A stretch of DNA of 64,000 nucleotides from Euryodendron excelsum (GCA_033060915.1 CM065397.1:18612001-18676000), one strand, 5' to 3'. Numbered from the stretch's first letter, positions 36,841 to 47,479 are shown. Numbers and translations are program-made. Notes: generated by a model from the sequence alone, not told the origin.

Positions 36841-38244
36841 TCACTGGGGGATCTCCTTCATCTTTGCCTGGTCAATGTATTGGTCGAGGTGCCCTGCCTT
36901 TACCAGGTCCTCCAGGTGATCCTTGAAGTGCCTGCAACTTTTTGTCATGTGACCCCTCTGTCTATGGTAGGAGTAGAATTTCTTCTGATTTCGCTTGTTC
37001 GGGTCCCCTCCTATCTTTGGTGGCCACTTGTAGATCGGTTCTTTGAATACTATGTTCATGCCCTCAAAGCCCTTCTTGCCCCCATCATTGGCCTTTTCTT
37101 GTTAGGGCTTCTTGGCCCCCTTTGGTTCCTTTCATGCTGCCGATTTGTCATTGGTGTTGCCCTAATCAGGCAGCAACAAATCTTCCTTGACCCGGGAGTA
37201 TTGCTCAATTCTCTCTATGAGCTCAAGCATGCCGAGTGTTGGTCGTTTTGTTAGGGATTGTCTCAGACGGTGCTCCTTGAACAAGCTAATCTTAAACTGT
37301 TCAATTACGAGTTGCTTGTTGCACCATTCAATCTCATTGTAGGCCTCCCAATAACGCCTCGTATACTACCTTAATCCTATATTTTCTTTTTTCTGTATTG
37401 TTAGCAGGTAGTCTACTTCCTTTGCCTAGTTATTGTTGGCTATGAATCTTGCAGTGAAGAGCTTGACTAACTGTTTTCAGTTGCTAATCGTCCCCAAGAG
37501 CAACTTGCCAAACCAACGAAGGGCCGATTCCCTTAGGCTGGATGCGATGACTCGGCACATTAGTGACTCGTCCCCGCTCCACAAGGCCATCATCTGTTTG
37601 TAGTGCTTGATGTGATTAATGGAATCTGACTTTATATTGTAGGGAATGAACTTTGGTGGCATAAATTTTGGAGGAGGTTGGCGCTTGTCTATCTCCTTCG
37701 TAAACGAGGAAGATGTTATCTGCTCTAGAGTTTTTTGCACCACGTCTTGGGTCGTTCTCCCATTTGGATGTGCGATCCTTCCTTCTAACTGGTTATTTAG
37801 CCATCTCATAAGATCTTCCCGATCTCCTCAGTCGTGCGACTGACCTCACTGCTAATATCGGCCAATGTTGGAGGTGTAACTTCTAAGACACCACATAGAA
37901 GGGATGCTCGGGCTCTTAAAATCCGTCCTTCTCTTCTTGCGATTTGAATGGTGCTTGTACTGTTCTTCGTTTCTGCATTGATGCTGGTTCCACCCTTCTC
38001 TCCGATTTCCTTGATCAACAACCTCATTCTTGACTGTCCTGATCTTTATTCTCAGGTTAAAGATCTCCTCATCGCGTTTTCTCAACTCACTCTTAGAAAC
38101 TCTTGAATTTAAACTCCTTCGAGGAGGATTTTGGGCTGCAGAGGGCTCCCCACTATATGCGGTCTTCTCCGGTCCTTCTCTATCGGTAGATTGGGTGCTA
38201 CATGACACACCTCCAAATGGAGCCACCGATCTCCCCAGACCCAA
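36841..38244 (-). pseudogene. gag remnant of the LTR retrotransposon
   Basis: Minus-strand pieces in more than one frame. 37477-37809 has a retrotransposon gag core (PPKFMPPKFIPY, NHIKHYKQMMALWSGDESLM, CRVIASSLRESALRWFGKL). 36841-37059 has a degraded zinc-knuckle region (YHRQRGHMTKSCRHFKDHLE, DLVKAGHLDQYI) in which the expected first cysteine is lost. 37852-38244 is the N-terminal side. The frame breaks mean it cannot make an intact Gag. Confidence -1.
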
Positions 38245-38398
38245 CGATGACTTGAGTCTTTTAGGTATTCCCAGGGTACTTCGCCATAAGGAACAACATG
38301 GCTCTATTTCTCATAGTTTTTCGAGTTTGAAGCTTCAGGAATCGCCCTTGTGCTATCTGTGTTCATCTTTTCCAAGGCTTCCCACAGATAGCGCTAAT

Positions 38399-38960
38399 TA
38401 TAGAGGGAATTTTTAGTTAGCCTCGATCTGCTCCATGAACCACCAAGATGTATACCAAAGAGCCTACAAAAATAGAAGATAGTGAGAATATGTCGACTCT
38501 CTTTGGGCCGATGACACTCCGAAGATTAATTTGGACAAGCTTAACCTCAATGTATTGAAAAAAAGAAATCTATTCTAGCTCTTAGTAATACATACCTTAC
38601 TGCTTAGTGGCATGGTATATTTATAAGGTTCGGATGCCCCATTCCTTTTAGGTATGATATTGTCTCTCCTTCTAGAAGTAGACCTCTCTTAAGTCGATTT
38701 ATGAGTAGATTTAGACTTATTTTTAAGTGTCCTATTCTAGGTCGGACTGAGTCTCCTATTTAATGGACCTCTTTTATGTTTTGGGAGTGTTTCAGCAGTT
38801 GTTGAGCTTGCCTCTTTAAGGTCTGCACCGCCATTCTTGATGAGCTTGTTTTCATGCAGGTCGGCTTGTGGTTTATTCTGAGCCTCTTCTTTGGGAGGTT
38901 GGCCATACTACTCTTAGTAAGCCGGCCTTGATCTGGGAAATATGAAATTTTTATCTGACG
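38399..38960 (-). repeat. 5' LTR of the gag-only retrotransposon
   Basis: 562 bp, the upstream LTR in element orientation. Its terminal CA has mutated (TATAGAGG on plus against TGTAGAGG in the other LTR). It shares long blocks with the partner, such as CCTCTTTGGGCCGATG-like and GCCTCTTCTTTGGGAGG. Confidence -1.
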
Positions 38961-39122
38961 TTAATTATTAGGATAGAAAAAATGCACACATATACTTACC
39001 ACACAAAAAAAAGTCATGCAACCATATTAATTTGTTAATACAAATAAAGAAGTTGCATGCTTTTTGATAAATTAGATTAGCAATGATGGGTTTTTATTAA
39101 AGTTTTCCACTGGACTATAGTC

Positions 39123-39654
39123 CATAGTTGCCAAAATGGGAAGCGGAAGTGGGAGACGTTAGGGGAAACAGAAGCGGGAAGCGTGTCTAAAAAATATAAG
39201 GGGAAACGGGAAGCGGGAAACGATTGGAAAACTTAATAGAAAATTTTTTCGAAACTCAAAGGAGACTTTTAAGAAATTTAGTGGAGATCTTTGAGAAACT
39301 TAGTAGAATTCTTGGCGAAACTTAGTAGACACATTTGGAAAACTTAATGGAAACCTATGCAAATAATTTCATAGATACTTAGTTAGAACTTAAGGGAAAA
39401 AATGTATAAAAATTAACATTTTAAATTTTTGAATTGTTTCGCAAGAGTTTCTCTTAAGTTTCCAATAATTTCCGTTAAGTATCGAAAGAGTTTTCTACAA
39501 GTTTCCCAAACGTTTCCCAAGAGTTTCCGAAACATTTCCTCCGCGTTTTCAAAACATTTTCCTAAATTTTTTAAACAAGTTTCGTACCCGTCCTGGAAAT
39601 GCATTTCCGGAGAAACGCATTTTCGCCCCCAAATTAGGTTTTCGTGCAACTATG
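39123..39654. mobile_element. hAT-type non-autonomous foldback element, 532 bp
   Basis: Ends CATAGTTGC and GCAACTATG (9-bp perfect inverted pair) are flanked by the perfect 8-bp duplication CTATAGTC at 39115-39122 and 39655-39662. An 8-bp duplication is the hAT mark. The interior is built from many variants of GAAACTT / AAGTTTC in opposite orientation in the two halves, with GGGAAACGGGAAGCGGGAAACG on the left and CCGTTAAG..AAGAGTTT on the right. It would fold into a long imperfect hairpin. Confidence -1.
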
Positions 39655-39662
39655 CTATAGTC

Positions 39663-40235
39663 TACAACTACTCCTTAAAGTTCATTACTATCTAAAATAC
39701 GAGTTCATACCCTATATTCAAGTTAAAAAAGTTTATTCATTAATAGTTAGTGTGTGAATTCAAATTTTACACACTTAAAATTAAAATTTAATATTTAAAT
39801 TAAAACTTTAAGATTAAAAATTGAGTGAAAACACTTTTTTTTGGGGCCAGGTAAACTTTTCTTTTGCATCCAACGTCTATCGAGAAGCCTAGTTATAGGT
39901 TATTCAAGTTTAGCTTGAAAACTTCATGAGCTTCAAAATGCACCTTTCGAATTAATCAAATGTCGAGTTCGAATATCTTATGAAAAATTAGCCATGCTTT
40001 GAAAATTTTCAATCTTGCGAAAGATCTTGTGAAAAATTAGCAATAGCAACCAAGGCAAAAGCCAAGCCTAGACTGAGGTGCAATTCACCATGCGGTTCTC
40101 AATCCAGAAAAACCATGCTTACAACATTGGAAGCAACAAGAAAAATAACTCCACTCTCCCAGCTCAACGACTTCCGGCATCTAGTTACAAAAAACTTGAG
40201 GGAGAGAGAGAGAGATAGAGAGAAGGTCTTCTTAT
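39663..40235. other. Spacer between hAT-type element and composite block
   Basis: AT-rich, non-coding. It ends in a (GA)n stretch and GGTCTTCTTAT (40199-40235), which recurs at about 45660-45690. Confidence -1.
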
Positions 40236-40478
40236 GGGTAGTTTCCCTAACACTTACCTATTTTAAACTTAATTCCACACTTCGGTAGTGTTTTAACTTT
40301 ATGCAGGAAGGCAAGTTCACCGCCAATTGAATTGGCCTTTTTATTAAAACCGCTAATCGAATAGGCGTTTTTAAATCGTATTCCAAAACCGTATATACCA
40401 AGAGAAAAAAGCCAATTGAATTTGGCAATTTTAATGAAACCGCTAATTGAATTGGTGGTTTCATTAAACATATAATCT
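40236..40478 (+). repeat. Left inverted arm of the composite block
   Basis: Starts GGGTAGTTTCCCTAACAC. It contains four to five CAATTG-centred near-palindromes such as GCCAATTGAATTGGC, separated by TTTTTATTAAAACCG-like spacers about 25-30 bp long. Confidence -1.
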
Positions 40479-41527
40479 AGGGCTCAATCGTTCACCCTCT
40501 TCTGGTTCACGCCCCCTCTCCCCCTCTCTCTCTCTCTCTCACACCTCACTCTCTGGCCTCTTTCTTTCTCTCTCTTACGCCTCGTTCAGCCTCACTCTCT
40601 CACAAAGTTCAGCCACTCTCTCACACCTCTCTCTCACGAAGTATCTACCACCATTTTACGAAGGAAGGTCAGTTTCCTCTCTTCCCATGTTATGCATTTA
40701 TCAATGCATGTATATAAAGAATATAGATGTTTATATAACTATATACCTATGTATGGATGTTTCCTATTTCATGCATTTACCAAAGTTTTGGAACTTGTAG
40801 CTTAACGGCCCAAATTTATATACAAATAATTTAGCAAGTTTTATTAAGTAAAACCTTTAGGTTCAAAGGGGTAATTCTGTACTTCTAACTTCCCTTTTTT
40901 TTTTTTAGTTTTGTTAACCCTAAAAAAAGGTCAGATAATTTTCTTTCCACCCACCACTAAAAACATATAATAATTAAAAGGAAAATTGCAAATTCACAAC
41001 ACAAACTTGTTTTAGAAAACATTTTGTCTCATAAGCATAAAAAAATAAATAAAAATCGTTGAAACTAGATTGAGGAAAATTGATGCTTTAATTGTAGTAT
41101 TACACGTGTATTTACCGGTAAGTTGACACGAGATAAGAGGCCACCCCCATGTGGTACAGGTGGTCATGTATAGTACTTGGGGGTATGAGGTTTGTATTAG
41201 GTACATTTTGAGAAAGTTGTCGAACATTTGTTGATGTAATCGAATATTATGGTTATTTCTAGTATCCCGTGTTTATAGATGTATCAAATTTTGTAGTTCA
41301 TAGATTTTTTTGTAATAAAATATTATGGTTATTTCTAAAATAATTCATCTTCTATATTATTGTATTATCAGTTGGGGTTATGTTCAGAGGTGTCACATCA
41401 ATGCTAAAGCGTGCCTTAGCTTCACGTGAAGGTATATCCTGAACCCTTCACATGAAGGCTACACAAAAGGCTTGTTTCACATCCCAATGAATTCACGTGA
41501 ACCATTTACTCATGCATTGTATCATAT

Positions 41528-41556
41528 TACCTATATATATATATATATATATATAT
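41528..41556. repeat. (TA)n microsatellite
   Basis: About 14 TA units, 40 bp upstream of the ATG of the broken frame at 41598. Confidence -1.
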
Positions 41557-41597
41557 CATGCCATTACATGAACAAGTGCTAAACCATACTTCCTAAC

Positions 41598-42239
41598 ATG
41601 CCGAAGCGAAAAGGATTATTTAAGGTATTGTATAGTCATTCGGCTTGAAGCGGCGACACAGATGAAAACCAATCCTCACCCATCCATATGGTGCATACAT
41701 ACATGGACCTAGTCGGTAACAAATGGTATGGCCGAAAGCGTTACTTTCTTAACAAACCAATCCTAATGCATGATATGATGGGTCCGGTCAGCCACATTTT
41801 CATCGGGGATGCGTCTTTATGTTCACCTCGCGGGGTGACTGACTACCAATGCATAAGGTAGTCGTGGAAAGACTTGTTCAATAAACGGTGTGAACGAGAG
41901 ATGTATTGTCAATGGCATGGCCTCCGTATCCCAAAGGCCCATTCAGCAAAGCTATTCAACAAACGATCATTTAACAACAAGGTCATAAAAGCACTCGAAC
42001 GCGAGGTTGATCAAATGCAACAAAGGTTGGATAGATATCATTTTACATAGCAAGCGAAGGAACAATGTGGTGATCCAACACAACGAATATTAAAAATTGT
42101 TGAAGATCTGTTGCTAGTTTCTGACCTAGAATTTTCAGACTTCTCAGAAGAAGAAGGTGACGATGACTTTGAAAACTATCTACCTAGTAGTCTTAGCGTT
42201 GCTAGCAAACCACTATATTGTTATGAACATAGTTCATAA
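41598..42239 (+). pseudogene. Unrecognised reading frame with three in-frame stops
   Basis: One frame runs 213 codons from ATG at 41598 to TAA at 42237-42239. It is interrupted only by TGA (41646-41648), TAG (41859-41861) and TAG (42048-42050). Composition is protein-like: basic start MPKRKGLFK; HTYMDLVGNKWYGRKRYFLN; a coiled stretch NNKVIKALEREVDQMQQRLD; an acidic tail DLEFSDFSEEEGDDDFENYL. Without the stops it would be about 213 residues. I know no matching family. It may be a captured host gene or an element gene in early decay. Confidence -1.
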
Positions 42240-42339
42240 AGCTTGGTCTGATTTTTATTTCAATATAATGTAAAATAAGTTATTATGTTTTCATGTAATA
42301 TATGTATAAGCTTGGGTCATATTTGGCATTTTCTATTTA

Positions 42340-43529
42340 ATGTTATATATATTGGCCGTTGGGGCACCGAAATGGGGAGAAAGGGTCCGGGGAGTGCAAA
42401 ACTTGGCGGGAGGCATACGGTGTGTCACCGGTCACGTATGGGAGTTGACGGCATGTCAAACGGACCCCCGGTTTGGAAGTTATACAAAGTTTTGGAATTC
42501 TAGAACTTAGGTTTTCGGGAGAAGGCCAACTCGGCCGTTGGGGTACCGAAATGAAGAGAAAGGGTCCGAGGAGTGTGAAACTTGGCGGGAGACACCGGTG
42601 TGTCACAAGTGACGTGTGGGACTTGACAGCACGTCAAACGGACTGCTGGTTTGAAAGTTATACAACGTTTTGGAATTCTAGAATTTAGGTTTTTGGAGTT
42701 AGGCCAACTCGGTCGTTGGGGTACTGAAATGGCGAGGAAGGCTCCAGGGAATATGAAACTTGGCGGGAGGCACCAGTGTGACACGAGTGACGTGTGGGAC
42801 TTGACGGCACGTCAAACGGACACGTAGTTTGGAATTTATGTAAAGTTTTGGAATTCCGGAACTTAAGTTTTCGGATTTAGGCCAACTCGGCCGTTGGGGT
42901 ACCGAAATGGCGAGAAAGGCTCCGGGGAGTGCGAAACTTAGCAAGAGGCACCGGTGTGTCACAAGTGACGTGTGGGACTTGACGGCATATCAAACGGAGC
43001 CCCGATTTGGAAGTTATGCATAGTTTTGGAATTCCGAAACTTAGGTTTTTGGAGTTAGGCCAACTTGGCCGTTAGGGTACCGAAATGGCGAGAAAGGCTC
43101 TCGGGAGTGCGAAACTTAGCAAGACGCACCGGTGTGTCACAAGTGATGTGTGGGACTTGACAGCATGTCAAATGGACCCCCGATTTGGAAGTTATGCAAA
43201 GTTTTGGAATTTCAAAACTTAGGTTTTCGGAGTTTGGCCAACTCGGCCGTTGGGGTACCAAAATGGTGAGAAAGGCTCCGGGGAGTGCGAAACTTAGCAG
43301 GAGGCACCTGTATGACGCGATGACGTGTGGGAGTTGACAGCACACCAATTGGTTTCCTGGTTTGGAAGTTATGCAAAGTTTCAGAATTTAGGAACTTAAG
43401 TTCTCGGGAGAAGGCCAACTTGGCCGTTGGGGTACCAAAATGGCTAGAAAGGGTCCGAAGAGTGCGAAACTTAGCAAGAGGCACCGGTGTGTCATGAGTG
43501 ACGTGTGGAACTTGACGACACGTCAAACA
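42340..43529. repeat. Tandem array, about 7 units of 177-181 bp
   Basis: Units begin GGCCGTTGGGGTACCGAAATG and carry GTGCGAAACTTAGC, CACCGGTGTGTCAC, GTGTGGGACTTGACGGCACG, TTTGGAAGTTATGC and GGAATTCCGGAACTTAGG. Unit starts are near 42354, 42533, 42712, 42890, 43069, 43247 and 43424. Much higher GC than the flanks. The unit length is like that of plant centromeric satellites, but the array is short and lies inside a TIR block. It continues at 45294 after the solo LTR. Confidence -1.
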
Positions 43530-45288
43530 TGTTGGCCCAAGTAGGCAACCCAAGAGGGGGGGTGAATTGGGTTTTATAGAATTTTTAACAAGAGTTTCAA
43601 CTAAAAAATCGTTTATGGATTTTAGTAACAAATAATCAAAGTATATGTATCAAGCAAATGAAGTGTACATTAGAGCAAGTATTTGCAAGCATGCATAATA
43701 AGCAAGTAAGCAAAACAGAGGCAGAAGAAATATGCACCAGATTTATAGAGGTTCGGCCAACCTTGCCTACGTCCTCTCTTCTTCGATCCTTTCGAAGGAA
43801 TTCCACTATGCAATACACCTTACACAGCCGCTGGTTGTGCCACGAGTGCCCAGCTCACTCTTTACAAAAGCTTCTTCCCAAGCTTTCAAAACCCAAGAGA
43901 TTTTGTCCAAGCTTCTCTTAAACTTACAAGTGTTTTTCCCAAGAACACTTAAACTTACAAGGTTACAAACCCACCCAAACAAGAATGAATGAAGATTATA
44001 CAAAGAGTGACTCTCCTAGTGAGTATACAAATGAATACAACTCAATGGATAACTTTAAACACTCAGCAAGAATATGTAACAGTTAGGTACAGGTGATTTT
44101 CAGCTTTGAAGCACTTGATATAAATGGTATGATTGCTCTTCCCTTCTTCTTTGAAGCTGTATATATCTCATATATATAGGTATGGATCGATTCTAGCCGT
44201 TGGAGAAGTATGTGAGAAGATTTGATTGTGTTTGTGCCCATACCGTCTGTCAGAAAACTAGACGTTAGAGTCTAGGAGTCGACTCTTTTCTCAATGAGTC
44301 GATTCTTTTTGCATTTCAGCAGATTTTTCAAGTTTCTGTCCAAATGAGTCGACTCTTTTGTCCCAGGAGTCGACTCTTTTCAGCAGTCTGCAGAATTGTT
44401 TGTTCTCTGTTGCAATGAGTCGACTCTTTTTGGTCAGGAGTCGACTCTTTTAAGCTTCCAGCAGAATTCCAAGGCTCTGTTCGAATGAGTCGGCTCTTTT
44501 AACTTGAGGAGTCGACCCTTTTTCCAAAAACCCATATTTTTGCAACTTTTCTTCATTCTTTTTCAAAGCTTCCAATCTCTTCAAAGATCATCTAAATAGG
44601 CTTTTTAAAGCTTGCAAACACTTCTTCAAGATTAGATGACTCCAAGAACATCTTCAATCCATTCAAGATGAATATTCTTCATTTTCATCACTTGTAGAGC
44701 TCTTCCATTATCATAGCTTCATCCATTGATTCAAGTCTTCTTCAATATCTTCAAGAGAGCTTCCACGACTTAGAATCTTCATTTTTTCAATCAATATGGC
44801 TTCTCCATGGACTTCAACAACTCAAGAAAGCTTTCCAAATCTTGTGATTCCTTCCATGTCTTCAAGACATCTTTACATCTATCAAGAAAGCTTTTATGTT
44901 TTTGAGTTGGTCTCTTCTTTTTCCATTCTTGCAAGATGTCTTCAAGTACTCAAAGTCTTCAATCTTTTAAATCAAGACTTTGATCATTTTCATTCTTCTT
45001 CTTTGATATCCATCATCTTCATTCCCTTATAAAATCACCATTGTAGAATATGCTATTCTTTCATGCTTATCAGTCTTCAATCTAGGATTTTCATTAACTT
45101 GAGATTTCTTCTTCTTATAATATCACCTTTGTAGAATACATTACTTCATCATGCTTTTCATCATAAATCCTTTATTATGATAAGCTTCAAATCAAGATCT
45201 AATTGATAATTCATCTGCACACTAAGTAGAATTATTAGATCATTTAACCATGTTTTGTTATCATCAAAATCAAGGCATTGACTCAACA
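43530..45288 (+). mobile_element. Solo LTR inserted in the 179-bp array, 1759 bp
   Basis: Ends TGTTGG and CAACA with a perfect 5-bp duplication AAACA at 43525-43529 and 45289-45293. The interrupted array unit resumes exactly after it (GACCCCTAGTTTGGAAGTTAT). The start (TGTTGGCCCAAGTAGGCAAC, then AGGGGGGGTGAATTGGG) and GGTTCGGCCAACCTTGCC near 43752 resemble long LTRs of SIRE/Maximus-type Ty1/copia elements. No internal domain remains, so recombination between LTRs is likely. Confidence -1.
44272..44520. repeat. Paired GAGTCGACTC palindromes in the solo LTR
   Basis: Four units of about 65-75 bp, each with an ATGAGTCGACTCTTTT box, a short spacer and an AGGAGTCGACTCTTTT box. GAGTCGACTC is a perfect 10-bp palindrome. 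Eight boxes are visible from 44274 to 44518, three with single changes (GAGTCGATTC, GAGTCGGCTC, GAGTCGACCC). CAGCAGATTT/CAGCAGAATT lies between the pairs. Confidence -1.
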
Positions 45289-45334
45289 AAACAGACCCCT
45301 AGTTTGGAAGTTATGGATTTTTAATTGTTAGGAG

Positions 45335-45644
45335 ATATTGCTGATATGAAACTGCCAATTCAATTGGCGGTTTTAATAAAATCGCCAATTGAAATAGCGG
45401 TTTTAATGAAATCGCTATTTCAATTAGCGATTTCATTAAAATTGCCAATTCAATTGGCGGTTTTTTGCGGCATATACGATTTGGAATACACGTTGAAAAC
45501 GCCTATTCAATTAGCGTTTTCAATAAAAACGCCAATTGAATTAGCGGTAAACTTGGGTTACTGCGTAAAGTCAAAATAGCACCCAAATGTGGAATTAAGT
45601 TTAAAACAACCATGTGTCAGGGAAACTTCCCAAGACGTTTCATC
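45335..45644 (-). repeat. Right inverted arm of the composite block
   Basis: The inverse copy, slightly longer because it has more CAATTG units (about eight). It ends AGGGAAACTTCCC on plus. Similarity to the left arm is roughly 80 percent by eye over the shared part. Confidence -1.
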
Positions 45645-45690
45645 CGTACCTATCGAAATGAGAGAGAGAGAGAGAGAGGGTCTTCTTATC

Positions 45691-47479
45691 TTTTACCCGT
45701 ACGTATCAAAATTGCCACCCAAAAAGAAAATTTAATAGCCTCAAGCAACAAATCATACGCGGTTGTGAGAATCAGGAGCATTGCCTCAAAACGCCATGTA
45801 AACATTTCGAGAATTGTTGAAGCGAAACAACATATATGCATCGGTCTAGAAAGAAAGAATGAAAGAAGGCCAATTAGGGTAAAATCAAATACTGTCTCAA
45901 TTAGTGTTGAATTGGTGACAATCAACCCATTTAAAAGCTCAAACTGTTAGAGAGATGCAACTTAATTATTTATTTCTTCATATGCCCCTTACATGTAGCC
46001 AAACTTTTGATCATAAACGGGCCAATCATTTGAAAATATTCATGGGTAGGCAGTGAAATTTGAATTCAAGACCTTTGCCATGTTTAATTGTTGACCACCA
46101 ACTCATTTAAAAATTTAAATTGTTAAAGAGGGAACAACTTATTTATTTCTTCACAACTAGAGAAGCAACACCATCAGCAAAGCTAGAACATTCAGGAATG
46201 AAACACCAGCATCTTGTAATTAGGTGAATTTCGCGTAAAACAAGGTACAAACATGTACGCCAAAAAGGAAAAATGAATCAAATCCTTAAAGATGTACTGT
46301 CTCTGAAGAAAAATCGCAAACAATTGGCCGCAATGAGCGCAGTATTGTACGGAATTAGATCCCACCTCACTTTTTGGCCCAAAGGAGCAGATCCTAAATT
46401 CTATTAACACACAATATTTTAAGTCATCAAAATCAGCATACATCGAAGCCCAAACAAAAACAAGATGTTTCTTACTACCTAAGGAATTGGGAAGCAGTAC
46501 CTTGTACTTGCTCTTGAGCAGATTCAAACGATTGCAATCAATCCTGATATTTCAAGCAAGCAATTCTACAGGGCACACAAGTATGAGGAGTTGGAATAGC
46601 AGTGGTGATGATGTTTTTCCGACCCGACCAGAGGTCACAAGAACTCCTGATCGGTCCCCAATCAAACGACCATATCATTTGGTTTTCTCCCGTTTTGGTC
46701 CCTCCAAGCTAACTCTAGTCTGTCTTGAGCAGGGCACCCATTCGAAAATGTACTCCAGTCTGGTCAGCTTGGCGACCACGTCTATAGGGCTCACACTTGA
46801 CATCGGACACTCTGGCGCACACGTGGGGCGTGGGTGTGGAGTGTACAAGTGACAACCACCTTACTCCTGACACCGTTCTGACACACGCTACCATGGAGTG
46901 TGGGGATGACTCTCTCAAGTGTTTTAACATCGCTCTGACCCTTCAATGAAAGACCGCCACGTGGAAGAGCCACCAATCACTCCCATGCAGGCATACAAAG
47001 GGAAAACTCAACCCTTTCTCTAGGCACGCAAAACCAAAAAACCCTAAGACTATTCTCCCTATCAATATCATCTTTTTGAATCTAACTTGAACATCAGAGC
47101 GCTTTTGGCTGCCACTACAGCGGTGGGCTTAATGCAGGAGATCACCGACCAGCCGGCAGATAACTTGTTTTGAACTTAGGGGCAAAACATAACGAGTTTG
47201 CCGCATCATCAAGCACTATTTTGATTAACAAAGACTCGATGCAGGGCAAGTTGGCAGCTGGACAAACATTTAGCTCGAACAAGGTCAGCGTTGTAGCTTC
47301 CAAAGTATGTGATACTGTAGGTACAGTCGAGGGAGTAATAAAGAAACCTGTGAACCAAGAGTTATTCAAAAGCGCTGTATTAATAAACTCGACAAATATT
47401 TGGCGAAAATTAAATGCTTCCAATGCCAAGAATACCTGCTTTAACTTTCTAAATTCTTAATGAAATAAAGAAATGCAAC
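45691..47479. other. Non-coding stretch with decayed repeats
   Basis: A direct repeat of about 70 bp at 45916-45985 and 46092-46155 (CCATTTAAAAGCTCAAACTG / TCATTTAAAAATTTAAATTG, then TTATTTATTTCTTCA). 46620-47160 is GC-richer, with CGACCCGACCAGAGGTCAC and TCTAACTTGAACATCAGAGC, and could be a decayed gypsy LTR. No gene recognised. Confidence -1.

Larger units (their letters stand above)
35226..38960 (-). mobile_element. Gag-only Ty3/gypsy-type LTR retrotransposon (TR-GAG-like)
   Basis: Direct repeats at 35226-35785 and 38399-38960 (560 and 562 bp) are flanked by a perfect 5-bp target duplication TTAAT (35221-35225 and 38961-38965). On the minus strand the element runs 5' LTR (right) to 3' LTR (left). 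Just inside the 5' LTR is a primer-site-like stretch TTAGCGCTATCTGTGGGAA, close to the TGGCGCC-type site of many plant gypsy elements. A purine-rich tract lies at 35788-35800 before the 3' LTR. The interior (2613 bp) has gag remnants and a 3' tandem array but no visible protease, reverse transcriptase or integrase. The LTRs differ at about one base in five over the first 140 nt by eye, so the insertion is old and probably non-autonomous. Confidence -1.
40236..45644. mobile_element. Composite inverted-repeat block, unclassified (possibly MULE-like)
   Basis: Left arm 40236-40478 and right arm about 45335-45644 are inverted copies. From the outer ends they share GGG(T/A)AGTTTCCCT, TTTTAAACTTAATTCCACA, then alternating blocks of CCGCTAATTGAATTGGCGGT type. 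Inside are a pyrimidine-rich leader-like region (40490-40670) with a possible donor AAG|GTCAGT, a broken reading frame (41598-42239), a tandem array of about 179 bp and a later solo LTR. TIR length fits Mutator-like elements, but I see no 9-bp duplication. The flanks instead share (GA)n-GGTCTTCTTAT in direct orientation. The class is open. Confidence -1.

Noticed and set aside
42340..43529. Centromere
   Set aside because: Unit size is in the satellite range, but seven units inside an inverted-repeat block is far too little.
42343..43631. Chain of minus-strand frames of 87-139 codons with similar peptides
   Set aside because: They are the 179-bp tandem units read through; the frame repeats because the unit length is close to a multiple of three. 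No sign of a real protein.
40247..45579. Frames with repeated PIQLAV-like peptides
   Set aside because: Produced by the CAATTG palindrome units in the inverted arms.
47142..47460. 95-96 codon frames on both strands
   Set aside because: Neither peptide resembles a known family, and both lie in a decayed repeat region.
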